A stretch of 64,000 nucleotides of DNA. Source: JBGOTP01 sp963717075. GTDB lineage: Bacteria > Acidobacteriota > Vicinamibacteria > Vicinamibacterales > CAVVIG01. Below the pieces are notes generated by a model. It did not search any database. It was given only the letters and a program-made list of their open reading frames with translations, and had not been told where the DNA came from. Within the stretch, counting starts at the first letter, position 1; each line of letters starts with the position of its first letter. This document shows, one piece after another, positions 33,665 through 42,427 of this stretch. Where the stretch lies: assembly GCA_963717075.1 (NCBI GenBank), contig CAVQVI010000002.1:62001-126000 (forward strand), given 5' to 3'. The translations under genes were made by a program, and so were the position numbers.

Positions 33665-35068
33665 TCACGCGAAGCAGTAGGAATCGGAGCTCGCATCTCC
33701 GCCCTCGAGGTGGACCTGGTGGGGACGCATGCTGTCGAACTCCATGAATCCGGCGGTATCGAGCTCGATGCCGCCGTTCGGGCGCACGTCCACTTTGGCC
33801 AACCAGCCCTTGACGCCGTCCGGATAGAACTGGTCGTCCCACGTGCGATACAGCGAGTTGGTCACGTAGACGCGCTTGCCGTCACGGCTGATCTCGACCA
33901 TCTGCGGTGCGCCGTTCAGCGGTTGCTCCGGACGCGCCGGGTGCGGCTGGCGGCGAACGATGCCCCCGAGCTTCACCGAGCCGGTCTCGACCGGGTTGAA
34001 GGGATCCGATACGTCGAATTGCTTCAGCTCGCCTGTGCCAAAGCACGAGACATACAGGAATCGATCGTCGAGCGAGAGGTTGATGTCGGTGACGAGCGGC
34101 GGCACCGCGCCGAAGCCCTTGAGGAGCGGCGGCAGATCGTCGGCGGCCGCTGGCTCGGCGGGAATCTCGATCACCTTGTCGATGCGCCAGGTCCCGCTGC
34201 GGTTGCTGCCTTCGCGGTGCCACATCCAGACCGACGCCGACAGATCCTTCAGGCTGGTGACGACGCCGACGAACCCGTAGGTCTCGTTGGGATTGTGCGC
34301 GGGACGCAGCTCGAGCACCATCTGCTGCTCGGGGCCGAGATCCAGCTTCTGCAGGTGACGCCGAGAGTTGAGATCCCACACGTGCAGCGCGTTGCCGTAC
34401 TTGCCCGCCAGGAGCAGCTCCGGATTCACGCCGCTCTCCACCATGTTCGGCGTGCCCCACTCGCTGGTGATCATCGTGTCGTGACCGAGGTGCCACCAGA
34501 AGTCGTACGCCAGTTGCTGCGGTCCACGATCGTTCTCCCACGGCCCTTTGATCTCGAATGTTTCCGGGTCGAGGACGAAGATGCCGCCGGGGCCGTCGCC
34601 GTCGCGTTGCCCAGCGCGTTGATGTAGATGCCATCTGGCCCGCAGTGCGCGGTGTGCGGCCGGCTGTAGCCGGTCTTGCGGATGATTTCCTCGGCTTCGA
34701 TGACCTTGACGAGGCGCGGCTGACGCGGGTCGGGCGCGGTGTCGAGGATGTGGATTCGCGACGATCGCATGCCGGGCACCACGAGATAGCGCCGCTGCAT
34801 GTGCGGGTGCGGCGAGGTCGGGCACAGGCACGAGCTGCACGCGTTCCACCCGAAGTGGTGCAGCTCGTCGCCGGCGCGGGGCATGTCGACGCGCGCGATC
34901 TGAGCGCCGTAGCCCGGCGATGCGGGATCGACATCCAGCACAGCCAGGGCGTCGTTGGCGGTCGGGTCGGGATTGAGCAGCGCCACGTAGGCAAGTGTTT
35001 CCGCCGGGGCCTGCATGGCCATCGTCGGCGACGGGTAGAAGCGTCTGGTCGGGAAGCAGTTTTGGCAT
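33665..35068 (-). CDS. Selenium-binding protein / methanethiol oxidase (SBP56), two apparent frameshifts
   Basis: A 468-residue SBP56-family protein. N-terminal frame: FYPSPTMAMQAPAETLAYVA, VDMPRAGDELHHFGWNACSS with the CSSC metal/thiol motif, CLCPTSPHPHMQRRYLVVPG, RSSRIHILDTAPDPRQPRLV. C-terminal frame: IFVLDPETFEIKGPWENDRG, DFWWHLGHDTMITSEWGTPN, LDDRFLYVSCFGTGELKQFD and MRPHQVHLEGGDASSDSYCF. Breaks near 35033 (extra C) and 34600 cancel in length. The family oxidises methanethiol to formaldehyde, H2S and H2O2. GGAGGACAAGACA precedes the ATG. A winged-helix regulator diverges 105 bases away. Confidence 0.88.
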   Translation of the reverse strand: MPKLLPDQTLLPVADDGHAGPGGNTCLRGAAQSRPDRQRRPGCAGCRSRIAGLRRSDRARRHAPRRRRAAPLRVERVQLVPVPDLAAPAHAAALSRGARHAIVANPHPRHRARPASAAPRQGHRSRGNHPQDRLQPAAHRALRARWHLHQRAGQRDGDGPGGIFVLDPETFEIKGPWENDRGPQQLAYDFWWHLGHDTMITSEWGTPNMVESGVNPELLLAGKYGNALHVWDLNSRRHLQKLDLGPEQQMVLELRPAHNPNETYGFVGVVTSLKDLSASVWMWHREGSNRSGTWRIDKVIEIPAEPAAADDLPPLLKGFGAVPPLVTDINLSLDDRFLYVSCFGTGELKQFDVSDPFNPVETGSVKLGGIVRRQPHPARPEQPLNGAPQMVEISRDGKRVYVTNSLYRTWDDQFYPDGVKGWLAKVDVRPNGGIELDTAGFMEFDSMRPHQVHLEGGDASSDSYCFA

Positions 35069-35173
35069 TGTCTTGTCCTCCTCGCGGTTTCGGTCCGCGC
35101 GATCCAGAGATTAGAATCAAGCGGGCGCCGGCGTCCTTTGAGAAGGCTGGCGTATTTCTGAAATTTTCCTGAG

Positions 35174-36400
35174 GTGCGATTCGTGGCCGACACCGAGGTA
35201 CGAGGCGCGTATCGGTTCGGGCCGTTTCATCTCGATGTCCGTGAGCGCCGACTCTCTCGCGGCGGTGAGGTGATCCCGCTGCGTCTGAAGGTGTTCGACA
35301 CGCTCCTGGTGCTGGTCGAGAACGCCGGGCGGCTGGTCACGAAGCAGGAACTGCTCGACACGGTGTGGCCAGAGACGACGGTCGAGGAAAACAACCTGAA
35401 TCACAACGTGTCGGTGCTGCGGAAGGCGCTGGGCGAGAAAGCCACGGGCCAGCAGTACATCGAGACCGTGCCGCGCGTGGGCTATCGCTTCGCCGCACCG
35501 GTGGACGCTGCCGTCCCGGCTGCCGTCCCGCAGACCGGAGCCTCCGCTGCTGCAACGGCGAAGGCGCGGCAGGAAATCCGGTACTGCACGACGATCGACG
35601 GTGTCCGGCTCGCCTATGCCACGACCGGCAACGGACCCCCGCTCGTGAAGGCGTCAAACTGGCTGACTCATCTCGACTTCGAATGGGGCAGCCCGATCTG
35701 GCGCCATTGGTACACTGCGCTCTCACGTCATCACCGGCTCGTCCGCTACGACGAGCGTGGCAACGGCATGTCCCAGCGTGACGTGCCCGATGTGAGCTTC
35801 GACACGTGGGTCCGCGATCTCGAAACGGTCGTTGACGCGGCCGGGCTCGATCGATTTCCGCTCCTCGGGATCTCTCGTGGCGGTGCCATCGCTATCGCGT
35901 ACGCGGTGAAGCATCCCGAGCGCGTCACGCAATTGGTGCTCTACGGCGCATTCGCGGCGGGCGTCAAACACGCCGGCACGCCCCAGGAGCTCGAGGCGCG
36001 GCGCGCGCTCGCGAGTCTGTTGCGGCTTGGATGGGGACTCAACAACCCGGCGTTCTGCAGGACGTTCACCTGCCGGTTCATCCCCGAGGCGACGCCGGAG
36101 CACGAGCAGTGGTTCGACGAACTCCAGCGTGTGTCCACGTCGCCGGAAAACGCGGCGCGACTCATGGACCGCGACGACGACATCGATGTTCGACCGCTCT
36201 TGTCGCAGGTGAAGACGCCGACGCTCGTCATCCATTGCGATCGTGATCGCGCCGTGCCGCCGGAGAAGGGTCGCCTGCTGGCGGCCGAGATCCCCGGCGC
36301 GCGGTACGTTTCACTGCCGAGCGCGAATCACCTGATGCTCGAAGAGGAGCCCGCCTGGTCTCTGTTCCTCGAAGAGCTCGGTTTGTTCCTGAACTGGTAA
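35174..36400 (+). CDS. Winged-helix (OmpR/CadC-type) regulator fused to alpha/beta-hydrolase
   Basis: 408 residues. Residues 10-112 are a transcriptional-regulator winged helix: FGPFHLDVRERRLSRGGEVI, LRLKVFDTLLVLVENAGRLV, TKQELLDTVWPETTVEENNL, NHNVSVLRKALGE and YIETVPRVGYRF. After a short Ala-rich linker an alpha/beta-hydrolase fills residues 135-408 with an intact triad: nucleophile Ser in LLGISRGGAIA, Asp in IHCDRDRAVPPEKG and His in PSANHLMLEEEP. The hydrolase may bind or cut the inducer. It diverges from the SBP56 gene, its likely target. The start is a GTG. Confidence 0.88.
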   Translation: MRFVADTEVRGAYRFGPFHLDVRERRLSRGGEVIPLRLKVFDTLLVLVENAGRLVTKQELLDTVWPETTVEENNLNHNVSVLRKALGEKATGQQYIETVPRVGYRFAAPVDAAVPAAVPQTGASAAATAKARQEIRYCTTIDGVRLAYATTGNGPPLVKASNWLTHLDFEWGSPIWRHWYTALSRHHRLVRYDERGNGMSQRDVPDVSFDTWVRDLETVVDAAGLDRFPLLGISRGGAIAIAYAVKHPERVTQLVLYGAFAAGVKHAGTPQELEARRALASLLRLGWGLNNPAFCRTFTCRFIPEATPEHEQWFDELQRVSTSPENAARLMDRDDDIDVRPLLSQVKTPTLVIHCDRDRAVPPEKGRLLAAEIPGARYVSLPSANHLMLEEEPAWSLFLEELGLFLNW

Positions 36401-37972
36401 CGCTGTGGAAATGACGTCCGAAGGCCAGGACCGGGACGTAACGCGGCGCGGAGAACCCGCCGGAGGTCTGCGCAGCAGGTGACGCATGATCTTACCGCTG
36501 GGATTCCTCGGAAGCGAGGACACGAACTCGATCGCGGCAGGACGCGCATGAACCGCGAGATGCGCGGCGCACAGCGAGAACAGCTCTGCCTCGACCTCGC
36601 TCGTTGCGCCGTCTGCGAGAACGACATACGCGATGGCGCCGTCGTCTCCGCCGAGCACACAAGCCTCGGCGACGGACGGGTGTTGCAGCAGCACGCGCTC
36701 GACTAATCCCGGGTGCACGACATCACCAGCTGACACGTACGCATCTCGGACGCGGCCCACGATGAAGAGAAACCCTTCCTCGTCGAGGCGGGCGGCATCG
36801 CCGGTTCGCAGCCAGCCTTCTTCGTCGATCGCACGTCGCGTCGCCTCTGGGTGCTTCCAGTACCCCGCCATCACGTTCGGGCCACGGACAAGCAACTCGC
36901 CGATCTCGCCGACGGCTGAGCCGGTCCCATCGTGTCCTACGATGCGAATGTCAACGAACAGGGCAGGGCGTCCCGCGGAACCAACTTTCCGCAGCGCGTT
37001 CGCTGAGTCGAGGACCGAGACCAGAGGCGCCGCCTCCGATAGACCATAGCCCTGCAACACATTGACACGTCGCTCATGGCACGTGCGAAGCAGGCGCTCG
37101 GGGACCGGTGCACCGCCAGTGACAAATGTGCGGAGACTTGTGAGGTCGGCGGTACGCCACAACGGCGAGCGCACGAATGCCTCGAGCAGGTCCGGGCTGC
37201 CGAATCCGATCGTCGCACGATGCCGTTCGGCCAGGTGGAAGACTTCGTCGGGATCCGTGCTTCGAGGAACGACGACGGTGCCTCCCTTGAAGAGCACTGG
37301 CAGCACGTTGACGCCGGTTCCGCCGGTTCGAAAGAAAGGAGCGGCCGCGATTGTCACGTCGTCGCTACGAAAGTCGATGCACGACAAGCAATTGATGACG
37401 TTCCAGGCGAGATTCCCGTGACTCAGCATGATTCCCTTCGGTCTGCCCGTGGTCCCCGACGTGAACGGCAGCAGGCAGAGGTCGTCGAGCGCGACGGCTT
37501 CGTCAATCGGCGCGGCCGCGTTCTCGGCAATCAGTCGTTCGTAGCGGCTCTCGTCCGCATCCGGACCGACAATCACCGTGGCTGCCACGGTTGCCGGAAG
37601 CCTCAGATCAGTGATCGATCGGTCGAGGAGCACGACGCGCGGGGCCGCATCTTCACAGATGGCCTCGACCGACGCACGCTCCAGCCGGTGGTTGATTGGC
37701 GTCAGCACGGCACCGAGTTGCGCGGCTGCGAACAGACTCTCGAGAAACGCCGGGTGGTTCGAGCCGAGCCACGCGACACGGTCTGCTCGCTGCACACCGA
37801 GAGATCGCAGTCCGTGCGCCAGGCGACGCACACGCCCGGCGAGTTCTGCGTAGGTGCGACGGGTGTCACCGTAAATGAGGGCTACCCGGTCCGCGGCGAC
37901 TCTCGCTCGCCGCTCGATCCACGTGCCCACGCCTTGGTTGCCCGCGAAAGTGGTCACAGTGTGCGCGCTCAC
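36311..37972 (-). CDS. Acyl-CoA synthetase / AMP-dependent ligase
   Basis: 553 residues of the ANL superfamily. P-loop LLPFTSGTTGRPKGIMLSHG at about residue 168, adenylation motif NVLQGYGLSEAAP near residue 305, GELLVRGPNVMAGYWKHPEA, the hinge-aspartate motif LRTGDAARLDEEGFLFIVGR near residue 410, and the catalytic lysine in PRNPSGKIMRHLL near residue 502. The last 30 residues run antisense into the hydrolase-regulator gene and are not family-like. The ATG overlaps the stop of the DUF2490-like gene (ATGA). The fatty or aromatic acid substrate is not predictable. Confidence 0.88.
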   Translation of the reverse strand: MSAHTVTTFAGNQGVGTWIERRARVAADRVALIYGDTRRTYAELAGRVRRLAHGLRSLGVQRADRVAWLGSNHPAFLESLFAAAQLGAVLTPINHRLERASVEAICEDAAPRVVLLDRSITDLRLPATVAATVIVGPDADESRYERLIAENAAAPIDEAVALDDLCLLPFTSGTTGRPKGIMLSHGNLAWNVINCLSCIDFRSDDVTIAAAPFFRTGGTGVNVLPVLFKGGTVVVPRSTDPDEVFHLAERHRATIGFGSPDLLEAFVRSPLWRTADLTSLRTFVTGGAPVPERLLRTCHERRVNVLQGYGLSEAAPLVSVLDSANALRKVGSAGRPALFVDIRIVGHDGTGSAVGEIGELLVRGPNVMAGYWKHPEATRRAIDEEGWLRTGDAARLDEEGFLFIVGRVRDAYVSAGDVVHPGLVERVLLQHPSVAEACVLGGDDGAIAYVVLADGATSEVEAELFSLCAAHLAVHARPAAIEFVSSLPRNPSGKIMRHLLRRPPAGSPRRVTSRSWPSDVISTALPVQEQTELFEEQRPGGLLFEHQVIRARQ

Positions 37973-38661
37973 ATCGACACCACCAGAATGGCGGACAGCA
38001 CGTGGCTGCGGTGATGACCGACCGAGCCCGATCTCGAGTAGTAACTCAGGTAGCCAATTTCCAGCCCGGTTCGCGGTGTCAGCATTCGTGCGATGCCGAC
38101 GAATGCCTCGTTGCTGTCAACATCTCGAGGGACCCGCGTCTGGGCGTTGGACTGGAGGAATAGTTCCTCCGAGGCCACTCCCTGCAGCCTTCCCTTCGCC
38201 ATGAGGGGCCAGACGAATCGCACTCGCTGTTTGGCCCGCACGCGCATGGCGGCGTCGCCTGTGAGAAAGCACTCCTCCAAACGGCTTCGCAGCAATACGC
38301 GCACGGGGCCGTTGCTGCTCCACGTGTATTGCTCCACGAACCGGTGCTCTTGCAGGAAGCGGCCGTGGAAAAAGCCGCCAGCCCACGCGTAGCCGAGCCC
38401 GGCACTCGATTGCGGCGTGATGCTGCGAGTCACCGTGACCCGCTCGCCAACGATGTCGAGCGTGCCGGCACCGTCTCTCGCCCTTACGAGCGAGTCAGAT
38501 GCCCACCGCCACTCTGCACCGACCTGGCCCTGTACCGAGACCGCTGTCCACACGCGCCGATCGATATCAGTTTGAGCAGCAGCGGGCGCCGCGGCGCCGA
38601 CTGCCCCGAGGGACAGCAGGACCTGCGTCGCTCTCATCACTTCGTTTCTTGTCCACGTCAT
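37969..38661 (-). CDS. DUF2490-like exported protein, probable outer-membrane beta-barrel
   Basis: 230 residues. Signal peptide VMRATQVLLSLGAVGAAAPA to the AAAQ cleavage region. The rest has alternating beta strands: DRRVWTAVSVQGQVGAEWRW, TVTRSITPQSSAGLGYAWAG, GRFLQEHRFVEQYTW, LLRSRLEECFL, RVRAKQRVRFVWPL, EELFLQSNAQTR and LEIGYLSYYSRS, ending HVLSAILVVSM with an aromatic/hydrophobic last strand. This resembles DUF2490 proteins. GGAGTGGGGAC precedes the ATG. It is first in a two-gene operon with the acyl-CoA synthetase. Confidence 0.75.
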   Translation of the reverse strand: MTWTRNEVMRATQVLLSLGAVGAAAPAAAQTDIDRRVWTAVSVQGQVGAEWRWASDSLVRARDGAGTLDIVGERVTVTRSITPQSSAGLGYAWAGGFFHGRFLQEHRFVEQYTWSSNGPVRVLLRSRLEECFLTGDAAMRVRAKQRVRFVWPLMAKGRLQGVASEELFLQSNAQTRVPRDVDSNEAFVGIARMLTPRTGLEIGYLSYYSRSGSVGHHRSHVLSAILVVSM

Positions 38662-38817
38662 GTCCCCACTCCTTTCGCGCTTTGCCGACTGCCGTGCGCC
38701 TGCGTAGAATCGAGGTCTCCGCAGAACTCCGGCGGCATGTGGCTATTGAGCGACACGGCCGCGCGCCGCGTCTTGGAGCCGGGCTGAATCGATCGTGAAA
38801 TTGTTCTGAAATCGCGA

Positions 38818-39060
38818 CCGACGAGGCGCCGTCTACGAGTTCGGCAAATGTCGGTTGGAAGTGCGCGAACGCCGTCTGTTGCGTGACGGGCACCTGGTCC
38901 CCTGACGACGAAAGTGTTCGAGACGCTCAGAGTCCTGCTCGAGCGATCAGAACGGCTCGTTGCGAAAGACCAGTTGATGCAGTGCGTCTGGCCCGACACG
39001 GTCGTCGAGGACAAGCTCAATCACAACATCTCCGTCCTGGCGCGCATTCGACGAGCAGTT
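38818..39060 (+). pseudogene. Winged-helix regulator relic (CadC/OmpR-type N-terminus)
   Basis: The plus strand reads GAVYEFGKCRLEVRERRLLR, a break, then TKVFETLRVLLERSERLVAK and DQLMQCVWPDTVVEDKLNHN plus ISVL, the same winged-helix domain as in the 35174 gene. It stops abruptly after ISVL and continues into an IS481 fragment. No effector domain remains. Confidence 0.7.
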
Positions 39061-39084
39061 CGCGTCGCGCGGAAGCGTGAGGCG

Positions 39085-39210
39085 GCGAACGGGAGGGTGT
39101 GGCACACCTGCTCGAGGGCGAGAAGATGGCGTCTCTGTGCGCCGAGTTCGGCATTTCCCGGAAGACCGGCTACAAGATGTGCGACCGGTTCAAGGACCGC
39201 GGGATTGGTG
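39085..39210 (+). pseudogene. IS481-family transposase N-terminal relic
   Basis: The plus strand reads AHLLEGEKMASLCAEFGISR followed by KTGYKMCDRFKDRGI, the helix-turn-helix start of IS481-type transposases. It directly follows the truncated winged-helix domain, so an IS insertion and later deletion probably destroyed that regulator. Confidence 0.6.
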
Positions 39211-39259
39211 CGGGTTGTGTCTCGGCTGAGTTTTCGGATAGTACGGGTCGCTCGTCGCG

Positions 39260-40670
39260 CTACTTGCGGGCCAGGGAAGCCGGTCCGTAGAAGGTGCCGA
39301 TGAGCTGGCGGTTCCACCAGAGACCGCTCTTGCGGTGCTCGTCTGGCGTCGTGAATGTATAACGGTAGTACTGCGCGCGGATGTAGCGCGGCTGAGCATT
39401 CGGAAAGGGATTTGTTCGCAACAGATTCAGCGTGTCGCGATCGCCCTGCAACAAGCTGCCGAGTAAGTTGAAGAACCAGCCGCTATGCGGCGAGGGCGCC
39501 ATCGCTTCGAACCACATCAGCCAGTCGAGCCGCATGTGATACGGCGCCACCTGCGGCGGCCGCCGCGCGGGGTCGCCTGGCTTGCCCTTGAATTCGTACT
39601 CGCGCCATTTCGTGCTTTCAGTCACGTTCGCTTCATCTGTCCCCTCGAGCACGATCTCATAGCGCTCGCGCGTGATGCTGCCGAACGCGCCGTACGTGTT
39701 CACCAGGTGCAGCGGCTCGAAGCTGGCGTTCATCATCTGGCGCGGCGACAGCATGTTCATCACGGGCCCGATGCTCAGCAACGCCACCCCCGCGGCCACC
39801 ACGTACAGTGTCATGTGATACGCAGGCACGGCTGAGAGATCTGCCGGCGGATGAACCGGGAGCCAGGCCAGCCATGTGTCGTGGACGAGCGGAATGCAGA
39901 GCACGACCGTGAGCCAGTTGAGCCACGACAGATTGCCTGAGACGATGAGCACGCCTTGGAAGAGGATGGTGATCATGCCGGCGATCGAGGCGAACGGCTG
40001 CGGCGCGAAATAGGCAAACGGCACAATCATCTCGGCGATGTGATTGAACACCACGCCTGCCGTGTGGATGCTGTGGGGCATCCAATGGAAATACCAGCTC
40101 AGCGGGTTGGGCATCGGCTGGGTTTCGAAGTAGTAATTCAGGCACGTGAGATTGCGCCAACACGGATCGCCGCGCAGCTTGATCAAGCCAGCGCCAAACA
40201 TCAAGCGGAATAGCGTCCATCGCCAAATCCAGATGAGCCACATGTGTGGCACCATGCGGCTGGCGCCGGCGAAGATGGTGACGAAGCCAACTTCGCACAA
40301 CAGCGTTTCCCATCCGAACCCGTAAAACGTCTGGCCGATGTTGACGAACGACAGATACAGCAGCCACAGCAGCCATCCACACCGCGCCCGACGCGATGCC
40401 TCCCATCTGCTGTGGGAACGAGCTGAGCGCGCACACCGAGAGCGCGATGCCGAGCCAGGCGCACGCGCGGAACGCGCGGTCTTGAGGAAAGAGGTAGAAG
40501 AGGCTCGGCGACGCCCGAAACGGAACCGCCTGCACCCAGCGGCCCGCTGGCTCGAGGCCGTGCTCGCCCAGTAAGGGCACGAACTGCTTTGCGGCGGCGA
40601 TGAAGGCGACGAGGTAAATAGCCGCAAGGGCTCGCTCGAACAGCCAACGTGAGTACCAATACTCCGACAT
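39260..40670 (-). CDS. Lipase maturation factor family membrane protein, one apparent frameshift
   Basis: About 470 residues: YWYSRWLFERALAAIYLVAF, LLGEHGLEPAGRW, then after a break near 40375 LYLSFVNIGQTFYGFGWETL, WIWRWTLFRLMFGAGLIKLR, GDPCWRNLTCLNYYFETQPM, PNPLSWYFHWMPHSIHTAGV and, at the C-terminus, KWREYEFKGKPGD, RLDWLMWFEAMA and YRYTFTTPDEHRKSGLWWNR. These are hallmarks of LMF1-like proteins with several membrane segments; the bacterial role is unclear. The start is the ATG at 40670; two ATGs at 40688-40691 are alternatives. The divergent oxidase gene starts 25 bases away. Confidence 0.82.
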
Positions 40671-40695
40671 CGGTCCTGCTATCCTCATCATAGTT

Positions 40696-42108
40696 GTGAT
40701 TGATGCGGTTGTAATCGGTTCGGGACCGAACGGTCTGAGCGCGGCCATTGTCCTTGCGCGGGCCGGATGCAAGGTCCTGGTGTACGAGGCGGAACATACC
40801 ATCGGCGGCGGCGTGCGGTCGGCCGAGCTCACGCTGCCCGGCTTCGTCCACGACATCTGTTCGGCCGTTCATCCGTTCGCGGTTGCATCGCCGTTCTGGC
40901 GGACGCTTCCGCTCGCGGCGCACGGGCTGGAATGGATCGAGCCGCCCAGCATGATCGGTCATCCGTTCGATGATGGCAGCGCCATTCTGGTGGAACGATC
41001 GCTCCACGCCACCGCCGCTCGGCTGGGGCGAGACGGCGATGCCTACATGGAGATGATAGGCACGGTGGTCGAGGAGTGGGCGCGGCTCGAGCGCGCCGTG
41101 CTTGGGCCGCCCAGTGTTCCGCAACATCCCTTCGTCCTCGCGCGGTTCGGATGGCATGCGCTGCGCTCTGCAGAAGGATTGGCGAAGAGCGCGTTCAAAG
41201 ACGACCGGACAAGAGCGATGTTTGCCGGCATCGCCGCGCACGGCATGTTGCCGCTCGACCACATGCTTAGCGCGGGCGTTGGCATCACGCTGGGCGCCAT
41301 GTGTCACGTGCCGGGCTGGCCGATGCCCCGCGGCGGCGCGCAGAAGATTACCGATGCGCTTGTTCGGCACCTGCAATCGCTTGGCGGCGAGGTCGTCGCT
41401 GATTCGATGGTCACCACCATCGACAAGCTGCCGCCCGCCAAGGCCATTCTTTGCGATCTCTCGCCGAAGCCGCTGCTGCGGATCGCGGGCCACACATTCC
41501 CACGACGCTATCGGCAGAAGCTCGAGCGGTATCGCTACGGCATGGGCGCGTTCAAAGTGGACTGGGCGCTCGCAGCGCCGATTCCCTGGAAGGCCGACGA
41601 ATGCCGGCGCGCGGGCACGCTGCATCTGGGCGGAACGCTGCACGAAATTGCGGCGTCGGAGAAAGGTGCGTGGGAAGGAAAAATTGTCGACCGGCCGTTC
41701 GTGCTGCTGAGCCAGCCGACGCTGTTCGATCCGTCGCGCGCGCCCATCGGCAAGCATGTGGCGTGGGGCTATTGCCACGTGCCGGGGGCATCGACCGTGA
41801 ATATGCTCGATCGCGTCGAGCAGCAGATCGAACGATTCGCGCCGGGATTTCGCGACCGCGTGCTCGCGCGATCCGTACTGACGCCTGCCGACATCGAGGC
41901 CCATAATGCGAACCTCGTCGGCGGAGACATCGCGGCGGGCGTCACGGACCTGCGACAGTTTTTCACACGCCCGACCTGGCGCAACTACTCGACGCCGGTG
42001 AAGGGGCTCTACATCTGTTCCGCATCCACACCGCCTGGTGTGGGCGTGCACGGCATGTGCGGGTACTACGCGGCCACACTCGCCCTGAAACAAGTGTTCG
42101 GCGCATAG
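40696..42108 (+). CDS. FAD-dependent oxidoreductase, phytoene-desaturase/PYROXD2-like
   Basis: 470 residues. FAD-binding Rossmann motif AVVIGSGPNGLSAAIVLARA at residues 4-23 with the acidic strand end VLVYEAE, then GGGVRSAELTLPGFVHDICS. The middle has PLDHMLSAGVGITLG and WPMPRGGAQKITDALVRHLQ. The C-terminal FAD motif is GLYICSASTPPGVGVHGMCG. The family includes carotenoid desaturases and PYROXD2; no carotenoid genes are nearby, so a general oxidase is a safer call. It starts at a GTG very close to the divergent LMF gene. Confidence 0.87.
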   Translation: MIDAVVIGSGPNGLSAAIVLARAGCKVLVYEAEHTIGGGVRSAELTLPGFVHDICSAVHPFAVASPFWRTLPLAAHGLEWIEPPSMIGHPFDDGSAILVERSLHATAARLGRDGDAYMEMIGTVVEEWARLERAVLGPPSVPQHPFVLARFGWHALRSAEGLAKSAFKDDRTRAMFAGIAAHGMLPLDHMLSAGVGITLGAMCHVPGWPMPRGGAQKITDALVRHLQSLGGEVVADSMVTTIDKLPPAKAILCDLSPKPLLRIAGHTFPRRYRQKLERYRYGMGAFKVDWALAAPIPWKADECRRAGTLHLGGTLHEIAASEKGAWEGKIVDRPFVLLSQPTLFDPSRAPIGKHVAWGYCHVPGASTVNMLDRVEQQIERFAPGFRDRVLARSVLTPADIEAHNANLVGGDIAAGVTDLRQFFTRPTWRNYSTPVKGLYICSASTPPGVGVHGMCGYYAATLALKQVFGA

Positions 42109-42427
42109 TATCGATCCGCGCCGACCCGCCAACTCGCACAGCCGAAAAAGCGATGGGGGAGGTGGGAAATTCACACATCATCAACACCAATGTCGCTGGA
42201 GAAATAGCCACGTTGAAGATCCGCATCGATCCAGTAGCGGCGCTTCGGTGTCTGAACGTCCCGTCCGCTGACGACGTTCTCGAGAATGCCGCCGCATTTT
42301 TCGATCGTTCTGATCGAGCCGACGGTGTCGATCGAACGCCAGACTTCACGGCGTCCTGTCCAGCGCCCATCGTCTGCATCGGCGCGGCTACAAGTTCTGA
42401 CTAGATCGGCGCGTTGGCGGGCGGCGC
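42109..42427. other. Intergenic region without a supported gene
   Basis: Between the FAD oxidoreductase and the convergent dehydrogenase. Short frames exist but none has recognisable features. GGGGGAGGTGGG at 42155-42166 resembles a ribosome site without a following gene. I see no terminator hairpin. Confidence 0.35.

Noticed and set aside
40201..42174. A 657-codon minus-strand frame opposite the FAD oxidoreductase
   Set aside because: The plus strand encodes a complete FAD enzyme with both flavin motifs; the minus frame is a shadow.
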